Assembly (NCBI GenBank): GCA_038323965.1 | Contig: JBBQHM010000009.1 | Location: forward strand, 1 to 37,862 | DNA: 37,862 bases | Direction: 5' to 3' | From: JBBQHM01 sp038323965 | Lineage (GTDB): Bacteria > Verrucomicrobiota > Verrucomicrobiia > Chthoniobacterales > UBA10450 | In this document: in pieces, positions 16,845-24,891 of the stretch | How the letters are laid out: each line of letters opens with the position of its first letter | Numbering within the stretch: position 1 is the first letter of the stretch | Notes under the pieces: generated by a model | Database searches by the model: none | What the model saw: only the letters and a program-made list of their open reading frames with translations | What the model was told of the DNA's origin: nothing | Translations under genes and position numbers: made by a program

Positions 16845-17492
16845 ATGAGCTCGCACAACGTTCTGGAACTTATCGGTTACGTCGCTTCAGCGCTGGTCGC
16901 CATCTCTCTGATGATGAGCTCGATCCTGCGTCTGCGCGTGATCAATATGATCGGAGCGGCCGCCTTTGCTGCGTATGGCATAGCGATCGGCGCCTATCCG
17001 GTGGTCGCGCTTAACGGGTTATTGGTCGGAGTGAACGCCTACCATCTTTTCCGGATGGTACGGGTGAGAGAATACTTCCATCTCCTCGAGTCGGAACCGA
17101 ATTCGCAGTATCTTAAATGTTTTCTGGAATTTCACGGTGATGAAATTCGCCGAATCGTTCCCGATTTTCGGCACGCCCCCGGAGATCAATCGGTAGCGCT
17201 TTTTATTTTACGAGATTGCGTCCCGGCGGGCGTATTTCTCGGCACGAAGGTTGAAGCTGGAATCCTGTGGGTGGATCTTGATTTTGTCATTCCCCGATAC
17301 CGAGATTTGCGCGCCGGCAAATTTTTGTTCGTAGAAAATGCACGCTACTTTCGTGATCACGGGATTTCAGAAATATTGGTCAAGCCCCGCACGCGCGACT
17401 TTAACGACTATCTTCTCGCGATGGGGTTTGACTCGACCGACCCGAAACTCGCGAATGCTCCCTATCGCCTTCGGTTTTCGGAACAGCGCTAA
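16845..17492 (+). CDS. YgjV-like membrane domain fused to acetyltransferase-like domain
   Basis: A 215-aa two-part protein. Residues 1-72 hold three hydrophobic helices with LELIGYVASALVAISLMM, LRVINMIGAAAFAAYGIAIGAYPVVALNGLLVGVNAYHL, a pattern like YgjV inner-membrane proteins. Residues 80-215 are soluble and read like a GNAT-fold domain: FLEFHGDEIRRIVPDF, VALFILRDCVPAGVFLG, LWVDLDFVIPRYRDLRAGKFLF, then a C-terminal segment of the form ILVKPRTRDFNDYLLAMGFD. The acetyl-CoA loop (R/Q-x-x-G-x-G/A) is not obvious, so catalysis is uncertain. Function unknown. Confidence 0.7.
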   Translation: MSSHNVLELIGYVASALVAISLMMSSILRLRVINMIGAAAFAAYGIAIGAYPVVALNGLLVGVNAYHLFRMVRVREYFHLLESEPNSQYLKCFLEFHGDEIRRIVPDFRHAPGDQSVALFILRDCVPAGVFLGTKVEAGILWVDLDFVIPRYRDLRAGKFLFVENARYFRDHGISEILVKPRTRDFNDYLLAMGFDSTDPKLANAPYRLRFSEQR

Positions 17493-17592
17493 GCAACAAT
17501 GCTTGCGCGTTGAACAAGGGTTCTAAAAAGTCGATTAATCCTTTAAGGATCAGGCAGAAGGGCGAAAACTCGCGCAAGGCACGGGTTGAAGT

Positions 17593-18099
17593 ATGTCTCA
17601 CAATGCTTCACACTCGAGTTCGCTAATGTTCGCTTTGCATAAATCGCGTCCGCTCATCGCGTCACTCCTGCTTGTTTCCTGGTCTTTGCAGAGCTCCCAC
17701 GCGGACACCGTCGTCGATTTCTTCCGAAAAATCGGTGATTCGATTTCTCACGCTGCGAAAAAAACGCCTCCACGGAAAACCACCGCAAAGAGTCCAACGG
17801 CGAAGAAAGGCGCAGCTCCCGATCAGCAAAGTCAAAACGCGGATGTGCAGCCGTCACCGGCACTTGCAAGCCCAACGCCTTCGCCTTCCGCGACCCCTGT
17901 GCCTCTTGTCGTGCGCCGCGGTGCGAGTGTGAGCGCAACGGTGCGGGGCGATCTGCCGTACGCAGTGCCGGTCCCAAACAAGCCCGGTTTCGTCACAAGT
18001 CCGTACGCCCCCGGCCAGGGACTTGTCGATATTCGAGGGATCCCGTCAGGGACAGAGGTGAAGGATCCGTTCACGGGCAAAATCTTTCTAACGCCGTAA
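17593..18099 (+). CDS. Secreted proline-rich hypothetical protein
   Basis: A 168-aa exported protein. A signal peptide ends near SHA-D (residue 37); a start at the internal ATG 17626 would give a more usual 26-residue signal. The region 55-105 is Lys/Ala/Pro/Ser-rich and disordered (SPTPSPSATPVP). The last 65 residues form a compact conserved-looking end with PYAVPVPNKPGFVTSPYAPGQG, VDIRGIPSGTEVKDPFTGKIF. Not recognised as any known family. Probably envelope-located. Confidence 0.6.
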   Translation: MSHNASHSSSLMFALHKSRPLIASLLLVSWSLQSSHADTVVDFFRKIGDSISHAAKKTPPRKTTAKSPTAKKGAAPDQQSQNADVQPSPALASPTPSPSATPVPLVVRRGASVSATVRGDLPYAVPVPNKPGFVTSPYAPGQGLVDIRGIPSGTEVKDPFTGKIFLTP

Positions 18100-18168
18100 C
18101 GCGAAGTGCGGCAAGGATGGTCGCGCAACAATAATCGCTGAAATCGTCGATTCGTTCCTTACGTCTAA

Positions 18169-19008
18169 ATGGCTGATCGCGATTACGTGCTGGGGACGCA
18201 CGATGACGAAGTTGCCCGGCTCGGACTTCAGCATCGCGTGTGGCGCGCGACCGTGCTCGAGTGCTGGCAGAAGGCGGGGATCACCATCGGAAGCCAGGTT
18301 CTGGATGTTGGTGCCGGGCCCGGGTACGCGACCTTCGATCTCGCCGATATCGTAGGACCAAACGGCCGCGTCGTCGCCGTGGAGCGGTCGACAAATTTCG
18401 TCAACGTCATTCGTGACACCGGCAAAGCGCGGAACGTCGGAAATGTGACCGTGGCCGAACTCGACTTGATGACGGACGTCGTTCCCGGGGAGCCTTTCGA
18501 CTTCGTTTGGTGCCGTTGGGTCGCTTCGTTTGTTTCCGATCCGGAAATCCTGGTGCGCAAAATCGCCGGCGCATTGCGTCCGGGCGGACGAGCGATTTTC
18601 CATGAGTACGCTGATTATTTGTCGTGGCGATTTTCTCCGCGTCGACCTGTGCTCGAAAAGTTTGCGGCGGAAGTGATGGCAAGCTGGCGAGAGAGCGGCG
18701 GCGAGCCTGATATTGCGTTAGCATTGCCGCCGCTTCTCGCAGCGGACGGTTGCAGGATTATTTCGGCAACACCGCGAATATTTTGCGCGTTTCCGGCTGA
18801 CTACGCCTGGAATTGGTCGGCAAGTTTTCTTAAGAACGGTTCTGCTCGATTGCTCGAACTAGGTCGGATCGATCAAAAATTCGCCGATGAGATAAGGTCC
18901 CAGTTCGCCGCGGCCGCGGCCGATCCGCGTTCACTTGTCATGACACCGCTCGTTCTCGAGATCGTAGCCGAGAAGCTGGGAGGACAGCTAATCGAGCGGG
19001 ATCAATAG
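18169..19008 (+). CDS. Class I SAM-dependent methyltransferase
   Basis: A 279-aa cytosolic methyltransferase. Motif I is V-L-D-V-G-A-G-P-G-Y-A at about 44-54, followed by VVAVERS (acidic residue of strand 2), VAELDLMTD and post-I FDFVWCRWVASFV, and ALRPGGRAIFHEYADYLSWRF. The C-terminal half is helical and may be a substrate-binding cap. Substrate not deducible. Its 3' end overlaps the SixA-like phosphatase gene by 7 bp in convergent orientation. Confidence 0.87.
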   Translation: MADRDYVLGTHDDEVARLGLQHRVWRATVLECWQKAGITIGSQVLDVGAGPGYATFDLADIVGPNGRVVAVERSTNFVNVIRDTGKARNVGNVTVAELDLMTDVVPGEPFDFVWCRWVASFVSDPEILVRKIAGALRPGGRAIFHEYADYLSWRFSPRRPVLEKFAAEVMASWRESGGEPDIALALPPLLAADGCRIISATPRIFCAFPADYAWNWSASFLKNGSARLLELGRIDQKFADEIRSQFAAAAADPRSLVMTPLVLEIVAEKLGGQLIERDQ

Positions 19009-19484
19009 CGCGAGTGAGTGAGCTGCGGCCGGTCGCCGATCGTGACCGCAAACAAATGATCGTAGTCATTTTCGCCGATCTCAATCGGGATCGCCACGCC
19101 CAGACGTTTGATGAGTTCGGGCACGGTATTTGAATGTCCGACTACGAGAATATTGCCTTTGGATTGCTGTAGAGACTTCGCCAAGGCGTCCAGGTCGCTT
19201 GCTTTGACGACAGTGACTTGCAGCATCAAAGCCTGCGCCAGCGGCTGAGCTGTCAGCTGGGTGCGTTTGAACTCCGTCGCGAAAATAGCGGTGATATGCG
19301 CACCCTTTAATAACGTTGCGAGACGTTCTGCGCGCGTCATGCCGGCGGCGGTTAAACCCGGATCCTTATCTCCGGATGTGGCGTTCGATTTTTCCGCGTG
19401 CCGGACCAAAAAAATCGTGGAACCGGCCTCCACACCCGTCGCGAGCCAGGTTCCGACTGCGAGAAGAATCAGAAACCGCCGCAT
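19002..19484 (-). CDS. SixA-like histidine phosphatase, exported
   Basis: A 160-aa member of the histidine phosphatase superfamily. The catalytic L-V-R-H-A-E-K appears early (about residues 26-32), with DPGLTAAGMTRAERLA, IFATEFKRTQLTAQPLA and the second histidine in V-V-G-H-S-N-T-V. A signal peptide (MRRFLILLAVGTWLATGVEA) favours the ATG at 19484 over the upstream GTG at 19505, and suggests a periplasmic enzyme. That differs from cytosolic SixA, which dephosphorylates His-phosphotransfer proteins. Confidence 0.88.
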   Translation of the reverse strand: MRRFLILLAVGTWLATGVEAGSTIFLVRHAEKSNATSGDKDPGLTAAGMTRAERLATLLKGAHITAIFATEFKRTQLTAQPLAQALMLQVTVVKASDLDALAKSLQQSKGNILVVGHSNTVPELIKRLGVAIPIEIGENDYDHLFAVTIGDRPQLTHSRY

Positions 19485-19527
19485 CCGCCACTTTCGTCGA
19501 AGCACGCGCGTAGTCGAGACAATCGCG

Positions 19528-19911
19528 CTACTTCGTTCCGGAAAAAAGTTCGCCGGTTGTAGCTAGAACAGATTGCAACGCGCTCTCCAAATCATGGAGC
19601 GTGATCGGCTTTTGCAGAATGGCAGCCGCACCGCATTTCGCGATCGAGAGATCATCCGTGCCGGCCGCGCCCGAAATTAGAATGACCCGCGCCGCGGGAT
19701 ATTTCGCCAAAATGTTCCGGCAAGCGGTCAGTCCATTCAGGCCGGCCATGAGATAATCCATCACGACAACGTCCGGTTTATGGCGTTCGTAGGCGCGAAT
19801 GGCGTCAATGCCGGAGCCGACGGTGGCGACGACCTGATGATGAAAGGCGCCGAGCATTCCGGCAAGGGTGCTTGCGACGTTCCGATCGTCATCAGCGATA
19901 AGTACGCGCAT
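19528..19911 (-). CDS. Stand-alone response-regulator receiver domain
   Basis: A 127-aa single-domain receiver. Seen: acidic pair in M-R-V-L-I-A-D-D-D, phospho-Asp in D-V-V-V-M-D-Y-L-M (about residue 53), Ser in VILISGAAG and Lys in I-L-Q-K-P-I-T. There is no output domain, so it acts in a phosphorelay or by protein contact. ATG at 19911 is chosen because the extra 68 residues from 20115 lie outside the receiver fold. No kinase adjoins it; the hybrid kinase at 6591-8300 is a possible but unproven partner. Confidence 0.87.
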   Translation of the reverse strand: MRVLIADDDRNVASTLAGMLGAFHHQVVATVGSGIDAIRAYERHKPDVVVMDYLMAGLNGLTACRNILAKYPAARVILISGAAGTDDLSIAKCGAAAILQKPITLHDLESALQSVLATTGELFSGTK

Positions 19912-20151
19912 GCCTTCTGAGCAGGAAGATGCATGCCACGTAAGCGAATTTCGCTCTTGAGCGCACCGCAATGCATCCGTGCGAGCTAAAGCGTTCGCGC
20001 CGTGCGGTGCCGGTTGCATTTCGTCGGATAATAAGATATCATCCCACTCACCTCGCGACTGTGAAAACGCTCGCGTCAGGTTCGGACCGCGCCAGTTCAG
20101 TGCCCGCGCGACCATCCGATTCCTGATGGTGAACCGCTTCCGAAATCGACG

Positions 20152-20370
20152 ATGAATTCAACTAAAGCTATCGAAATCGAAGGGACGATCACTTCCGTCC
20201 TCGCCGGCACCATGTTCCGGGTGGAATTGGCGAATAAGCACGAAGTTCTCGCTCATATTTCGGGCAAAATGCGGAAACGGTTCATCCGTCTCACCAATGG
20301 CGACCGCGTCAAACTCGAAATGTCGCCCTATGACGTGAGCAAAGCGCGCATCGTCTATCGCCTCGGTTAG
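20152..20370 (+). CDS. infA: Translation initiation factor IF-1
   Basis: A 72-aa S1-like OB-fold protein that matches IF-1 end to end: A-I-E-I-E-G-T-I-T-S-V-L, F-R-V-E-L-x-N-x-H-E-V-L-A-H-I-S-G-K-M-R-K, and R-L-T-N-G-D-R-V-K-L-E-M-S-P-Y-D-x-x-K-x-R-I-V-Y-R. It binds the 30S A site during initiation. It is not inside a ribosomal-protein operon here, which is common for extra or relocated infA copies. The next gene starts 18 bp downstream. Confidence 0.95.
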   Translation: MNSTKAIEIEGTITSVLAGTMFRVELANKHEVLAHISGKMRKRFIRLTNGDRVKLEMSPYDVSKARIVYRLG

Positions 20371-20387
20371 CCTGCGGCCTCAATTTT

Positions 20388-20561
20388 ATGCTCAAACGAA
20401 TCCTCGTCCGGTGCCCTTCGACCGCTAAACTCACTCCCACAGGTCAAACCGTCGAAGAAGATGCCTGGGGCGACACCAAGCTGGCGGCCACGAAAGTGAG
20501 CTGCCCGCATTGCTCCGGCTCCCATCCGCTCAAAAAAGCGGACGTTGTGCTGGCGCGTTAG
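20388..20561 (+). CDS. 57-aa cysteine-rich mini-protein downstream of infA
   Basis: Starts at ATG 20388, 18 bp after infA, and ends with TAG at 20559-20561. The product begins MLKRILVRCPST and ends with V-S-C-P-H-C-S-G-S-H-P-L-K-K-A-D-V-V-L. One Cys near residue 9 and a C-x-x-C pair at 39-42, with His at 41 and 46, suggest a small zinc-binding knuckle. The end resembles mini-proteins of unknown function that pair C-P-x-C-x-x-x-H with a W/D-rich middle. No other family is recognised. Same-strand proximity to infA suggests co-transcription. Confidence 0.6.
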   Translation: MLKRILVRCPSTAKLTPTGQTVEEDAWGDTKLAATKVSCPHCSGSHPLKKADVVLAR

Positions 20562-20652
20562 TCGCTGGTTGACGGTGTTGCTGCGAGTGCGACTCCCATA
20601 AAGTTTTCATTTGCGCTGGCAGCGCATCGGAGTGTCAGCCACCTTTCCGGGC

Positions 20653-21735
20653 ATGCTGAAAACGCGCTATCCTGTGCCGGGCGAAGCTCCCGGGATTCTC
20701 AAGGTCAGGGGTGATAGCAAGACCGTGCCGGTCATCACCCTCATGGAGTACGATGCGAATGCGCTGGAGGAGCGAGTGATCAACGACGTCAACGAGTTAC
20801 TCCCGCACCTCAACAACGAGCGCGTTACCTGGATTAACATCGATGGGTTGGGGGACGTGAACATCCTGCGGGCGCTGGGGGAGCGGTTCAATCTTCATCC
20901 GTTGGCACTCGAAGACGTTCTAAACACCGGCCAGCGCGCCAAAGTGGAAGAGTACGATGACTATCTTTTCATTGTCGTGCAGATGGTGTACGTCGATAAT
21001 GCAAATCGCGTGTGTGCTGAGCAGGTGAGCATGTTCCTCGGTCGCACGTTTCTCATCACCCTGCAGGAAGAGGGTGAGTTCGACGTCTTTGAACCCGTTC
21101 GCGACCGCCTGCGAGCCGGTACTGGTCGCGGGCGCAAGGCCGGCCCCGACTATCTGGCCTACGCGCTGCTCGATTCGACGATTGACCAATACTTTCCCGC
21201 GCTGGAGAGGGTGGGGCAGGAGATTGACAAAATCGAGGATGATTTAGCCCGCGACCCATTCATCCGCCCGATCGGCAGTCTGCACCAACATAAGCGCACC
21301 CTCACTTTCATTCGCCGGCTGGTCTGGCCCCTGCGCGATGTCACTAACGCATTGCTCCACGAAGAGTCCGATCTGGTGAAAGCGCCGACGAAGATTTACG
21401 TCCGCGATTGTTACGATCACACCGTGCAATTGATGGATCTGGTAGAGAGTTACCGCGACGTTTTATCGGGTTTGATGGAGATTCATATCTCCAGCGTCGG
21501 CCTGCGCACGAATGAAATCATGCGCGTGCTGACCGTCATCTCGTCAGTGTTCATTCCGCTAACATTCATCGCGGGTGTGTACGGCATGAACTTCGCCGCC
21601 GAGAAAAACGGCGTGAAGCTCCCGTGGAACATGCCCGAGCTTTACCAGCCGTATGGCTACATCGGCTGTCTGCTCTTTATGTTACTAGTATCCGTTGGTC
21701 AGATCCTTTACTTCCGGAGGAAGCGCTGGTTGTGA
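20653..21735 (+). CDS. corA: CorA-family magnesium/cobalt transporter
   Basis: A roughly 360-aa CorA-type channel. The cytosolic part contains WINIDGL, LGERFNLHPLALEDVLN, KVEEYDDYLFIVVQM and long helices (DQYFPALERVGQEIDKIEDDL). The C-terminus has two transmembrane helices around the signature Y-G-M-N-F, then WNMPELYQPYGY and a basic tail FRRKRW. The family moves Mg2+ or Co2+ across the inner membrane as pentamers. ATG 20653 is preferred; TTG 20611 and GTG 20632 are weaker in-frame options. Confidence 0.92.
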   Translation: MLKTRYPVPGEAPGILKVRGDSKTVPVITLMEYDANALEERVINDVNELLPHLNNERVTWINIDGLGDVNILRALGERFNLHPLALEDVLNTGQRAKVEEYDDYLFIVVQMVYVDNANRVCAEQVSMFLGRTFLITLQEEGEFDVFEPVRDRLRAGTGRGRKAGPDYLAYALLDSTIDQYFPALERVGQEIDKIEDDLARDPFIRPIGSLHQHKRTLTFIRRLVWPLRDVTNALLHEESDLVKAPTKIYVRDCYDHTVQLMDLVESYRDVLSGLMEIHISSVGLRTNEIMRVLTVISSVFIPLTFIAGVYGMNFAAEKNGVKLPWNMPELYQPYGYIGCLLFMLLVSVGQILYFRRKRWL

Positions 21736-21751
21736 CCATCGGAACCTGCAC

Positions 21752-21901
21752 TTACTTGCCGATAAGGATCAACACTCCGGCGATTAGCGCGAGGATGCCG
21801 AGCACAATAGTAGGAATCGCGACGGTAAATGCTACCGAGATGCCGTAGATGATAAGGAAGATCGCCAGCACCAGCATACCGAGGTTTTTTGTAATGTTCA
21901 T
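21752..21901 (-). CDS. 49-aa two-helix membrane mini-protein
   Basis: A 49-aa ORF from ATG 21901 to TAA 21752-21754. It reads MNITKNLGMLVLAIFLIIYG, then a short turn, then TIVLGILALIAGVLILIGK: two hydrophobic stretches separated by about five residues. Proteins of this form (N-L-G-M-x-L-L-A-I-x-L-I, G-I-L-A-L-x-A-G-V-L-I-L) are widespread inner-membrane mini-proteins of unknown function. Convergent with corA, 16 bp away. Confidence 0.65.
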   Translation of the reverse strand: MNITKNLGMLVLAIFLIIYGISVAFTVAIPTIVLGILALIAGVLILIGK

Positions 21902-21951
21902 CACCGCGGTGTCGCACCCCCGGTCGCGGATGTCACGCTTAAAATAACCAC

Positions 21952-23367
21952 GTGCGGAAACCCAACCTCATCGTCTTCCTTCCGGACCAACAGCGAATCG
22001 ATACCATCGCATGCTACCCGGGAGGCGATAAGGTGCATTCCCCGAACCTGGCCAAGCTGGCCTCACAGTCTTTTGTCTTCGATCGCACTTATGTAACGCA
22101 ACCCGTATGCACTCCCTCACGGTCATCGATCATGACCGGGCTGTGGCCGCATACCAATGGTTGCACGCGGAATAGCGTGCCGTTGGATTCACATCATCGC
22201 ACCTTCGTGGAACTGCAGGACGATCCCGAGTATGTCGCCGGTTACATGGGGAAATGGCATCTCGGAAACGAGAATGAGCGCCAGCGCGGATTTAACGAAT
22301 GGATATCGACTGAGGGCGCGAGTGATTATGCGCGATTCCTCATGGAGAAAGGAGAATCTCCAGACAAAGGCCCGGACAAATTCTCAACCGAGAAAGAAAG
22401 CCGCCTTCCGCTGGAACTCTCAAAACCACAATTCCTTGAGGAGAATGCATGCGACTTCATCCGAAGATATAAAACGACGCCGTTCATTCTCTATGTCGCG
22501 TTTGTTGAGCCGCATTCACCCTACTTTGGTCCGCTCAACGCGGAGCACGCGCTGACCGAAGTTACTCTGGACGAAACATCGGGCGATGCGCCTTCATCTG
22601 ACGTCCCGTTGCGATACCGGCTCATGCGGGAATGGCAGGAGGAACAGGCGTTACTGGATAGAAAACGCCTTCCCGAACCTTACTACTTTGGATTAACGCC
22701 GGAAGAGTATCGTACCATCAGACAACGCTACCTTGGCCTGGTGACCATGGTAGATCGAAGTATTGGCGGGATTCTAGCGTGCCTGGAAGATCACGGACTT
22801 CGGGAGAACACCATCGTCGTTCATACGAGCGATCATGGCGACATGCTGGGTGCACATCGTTTATTTGGCAAAGAAGTGATGTACGAGGAAGCGACTCGTG
22901 TTCCTTTGCTAGTTAGCATGGCAGGTCAGACTAGAATCAAAAGGATAGAGCAACCAGTAAGCCATATCGACCTGGTGCCCACCCTCCTGGATCTACTAGG
23001 ATCGTCCCCTAAAGATGCTTGCCAGGGAACCACGCTGGCTCCATTGCTGCGAGGGGATGCTGGTCAACCAAGCCCCGTCTTCATTGAATGGTCGCCTAAC
23101 CGGACAAAGCTCGTTAAACGTTCGGTTGTCAGCAGTAGTCGCCGTGCCAAGCGCGCAATGGAAGAGTCTACTCGATCTATTGTTACTCCAGACGGTTGGA
23201 AATGTAACCTGCGCGATTGCGACATCAGTGAACTTTACCGCCTAGCCGACGATCCGCGCGAGAGAGTAAACCTTTTCAACGACCAACGATACTCGGATGT
23301 CGTATCACGCTGCCGCTTCGAGATTCAACGCTGGCAGGAATCCGTCGGCGATACGCTAAAGTTATGA
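21952..23367 (+). CDS. Sulfatase (Cys-type, formylglycine-dependent)
   Basis: A 471-aa arylsulfatase/choline-sulfatase-like enzyme. The start is GTG at 21952; the ATG upstream at 21930 hits a stop. Catalytic signature C-T-P-S-R at about 53-57, whose Cys would be converted to formylglycine. Metal ligands are near the start (FLPDQQR) and in T-S-D-H-G-D-M-L-G-A-H near 295. GKWHLG at about 100 is the conserved second signature. No signal peptide is seen, so it may act in the cytosol. Neighbouring sulfotransferase and glycosyltransferase-like genes point to sulfated-glycan metabolism. No maturase is in the window. Confidence 0.9.
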   Translation: MRKPNLIVFLPDQQRIDTIACYPGGDKVHSPNLAKLASQSFVFDRTYVTQPVCTPSRSSIMTGLWPHTNGCTRNSVPLDSHHRTFVELQDDPEYVAGYMGKWHLGNENERQRGFNEWISTEGASDYARFLMEKGESPDKGPDKFSTEKESRLPLELSKPQFLEENACDFIRRYKTTPFILYVAFVEPHSPYFGPLNAEHALTEVTLDETSGDAPSSDVPLRYRLMREWQEEQALLDRKRLPEPYYFGLTPEEYRTIRQRYLGLVTMVDRSIGGILACLEDHGLRENTIVVHTSDHGDMLGAHRLFGKEVMYEEATRVPLLVSMAGQTRIKRIEQPVSHIDLVPTLLDLLGSSPKDACQGTTLAPLLRGDAGQPSPVFIEWSPNRTKLVKRSVVSSSRRAKRAMEESTRSIVTPDGWKCNLRDCDISELYRLADDPRERVNLFNDQRYSDVVSRCRFEIQRWQESVGDTLKL

Positions 23368-24162
23368 CTTACCTTGCGTGAAACCGAGCGCGTTCGATAG
23401 CCGTCGTAAATAACTCTCGCGAGCGACTTGGTCTAATTCACCAACAATAATCGATTCGCCGTTGGATTGCTCAAACCATTCCGGCACCGCGACCCCCGTT
23501 TCTTTAAGACTTGTCAGGCAGTTATCGGTGATGCGTCCCCGATGAGTGCTTTCGCCGAAGACAGCATAGTTCGCTTCAGTCACGAATAATCGGAACTCTT
23601 TGGGCTTGGGCATGGTATCCTTCAGCGGGTCCATCGATTTAGCGGTGGTAATGTTTCGCGGCATGTTCGCGAAAAAATATCGAAGCACTTTTGCTCGAAG
23701 TAACTGGTGGATCCAAATTTGGTGCCAACCCTTTCGTTCGAGAAGGGATTCGCCATCAGGAGTCGTTAGTCGTCCGGGCGACAAAGCCAGATCGGGACGA
23801 TCCTTGAGAAACCGGGTCCGGCAGAACAACAGGCCGCTTACATCCTGGCTCGATTGCGCAAATCGCATCAGGCTTTCGATCTTAGCGATCACCAGTTGTA
23901 TCGGGTATTTGTCGTCTAGACACCAGTATAGCCAGTCGTCATCATGAAGATCGGAAATGAGGTCGAGGATCATATCGGGGATTTCCGAGGGAGTGCTCCC
24001 CTTTGCTTGAATGAACTCGGCACGTGCGGTGTTTTTACCCTCGAGATCCTGATAGGGAATGCGAAACTCGAAGGGGTGATCAGGCCACACCTGTTCATAC
24101 TTGAGCATCATGTGCTCCGTGATCGCACGGTATCGGTCGCAGGTGAGGACAATCGCTTTCAT
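23362..24162 (-). CDS. Putative glycosyltransferase-like protein
   Basis: A 266-aa protein of no firmly recognised family. It opens with M-K-A-I-V-L-T-C-D-R-Y (GT-A-like first strand) and has a D-D-D-W-L-Y-W-C-L-D-D-K-Y-P segment at about 73-86 that resembles a DxD metal site. WHQIWIHQLLRAKVLRYFF follows, and the end holds EANYAVFGESTHRG and LGFTQG. It overlaps the sulfatase 3' end by 6 bp (convergent) and is divergent from the sulfotransferase, forming a three-gene patch. Glycosyltransferase is inference from these short motifs and the context. Confidence 0.5.
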   Translation of the reverse strand: MKAIVLTCDRYRAITEHMMLKYEQVWPDHPFEFRIPYQDLEGKNTARAEFIQAKGSTPSEIPDMILDLISDLHDDDWLYWCLDDKYPIQLVIAKIESLMRFAQSSQDVSGLLFCRTRFLKDRPDLALSPGRLTTPDGESLLERKGWHQIWIHQLLRAKVLRYFFANMPRNITTAKSMDPLKDTMPKPKEFRLFVTEANYAVFGESTHRGRITDNCLTSLKETGVAVPEWFEQSNGESIIVGELDQVARESYLRRLSNALGFTQGKS

Positions 24163-24216
24163 TTGAAAATCAGGTGAAGCTAGCGAAGGTCGTCTGCAGC
24201 GGGCATCGTATCAAAC

Positions 24217-24861
24217 ATGGTTTCCGATAAATACCAATGCATCTTCGTCGAGGTGCCCAAAACAGGTTCGACCAGCGTGCGCTCGATTCTGGGAAGGCCA
24301 ATCAAGCCGCACCTGAATTTATGGGAGATCAAGACGCTCATGGAGAGCTACTGGCCTATCCGCGGTGGGCGCAGAGACCGAATCATGGAAGCCGTCTATA
24401 TGACGCTGCCGAAGGAAACCCGGCGCGCGCGTGGTGCCCGTAAGTTTGATTCCTACTTCAAGTTTGGATTTGTGCGGAATCCGTGGGATCGCGCAGTCTC
24501 GCTCTACGAGCGCCGGGAAGGTGAACAGATGCGCCACCAGATGTCGTTTGAAGAGTTTGTCGACTGGATGCAATACAGTAGTGCTACCTGCGAACATCCA
24601 TCGCCGCACCGTTATCAGTTGGACTGGTTTGTGGATCCTAACGGAAAGGTGATCGCGGACTTTATTGGCCGGTTCGAGCGGATCGAAGAGGACTGGAAAA
24701 TCGTGGCCGAGAGACTCGGAGTGAATCCGACCCTACCACATCGACGCGAGAACCCGCGTGCTCGACATTACAGCGAATACTACACTCCACGATCACGCGA
24801 TATTATTCTGGAGAGATTCCGAGTCGACGTGGAGACATTTGGCTACTCCTTTGCCAATTAG
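24217..24861 (+). CDS. Sulfotransferase (family 2-like)
   Basis: A 214-aa enzyme with the two PAPS-binding elements: 5'-phosphosulfate loop V-P-K-T-G-S-T-S at 13-20 and 3'-phosphate site F-V-R-N-P-W-D-R-A-V-S-L-Y at 85-97. FIGRFERIEEDW and YYTPRSRDIILERFRVDVETFGY near the end match the carbohydrate sulfotransferase group (Sulfotransfer_2). It would transfer sulfate from PAPS to a sugar or lipid. No signal peptide, so soluble or loosely bound at the inner face of the membrane. Divergent from the glycosyltransferase-like gene, 54 bp apart. Confidence 0.88.
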   Translation: MVSDKYQCIFVEVPKTGSTSVRSILGRPIKPHLNLWEIKTLMESYWPIRGGRRDRIMEAVYMTLPKETRRARGARKFDSYFKFGFVRNPWDRAVSLYERREGEQMRHQMSFEEFVDWMQYSSATCEHPSPHRYQLDWFVDPNGKVIADFIGRFERIEEDWKIVAERLGVNPTLPHRRENPRARHYSEYYTPRSRDIILERFRVDVETFGYSFAN

Positions 24862-24891
24862 CATGTCAGCGTAGAGTGCGAAAGTAGCCTC

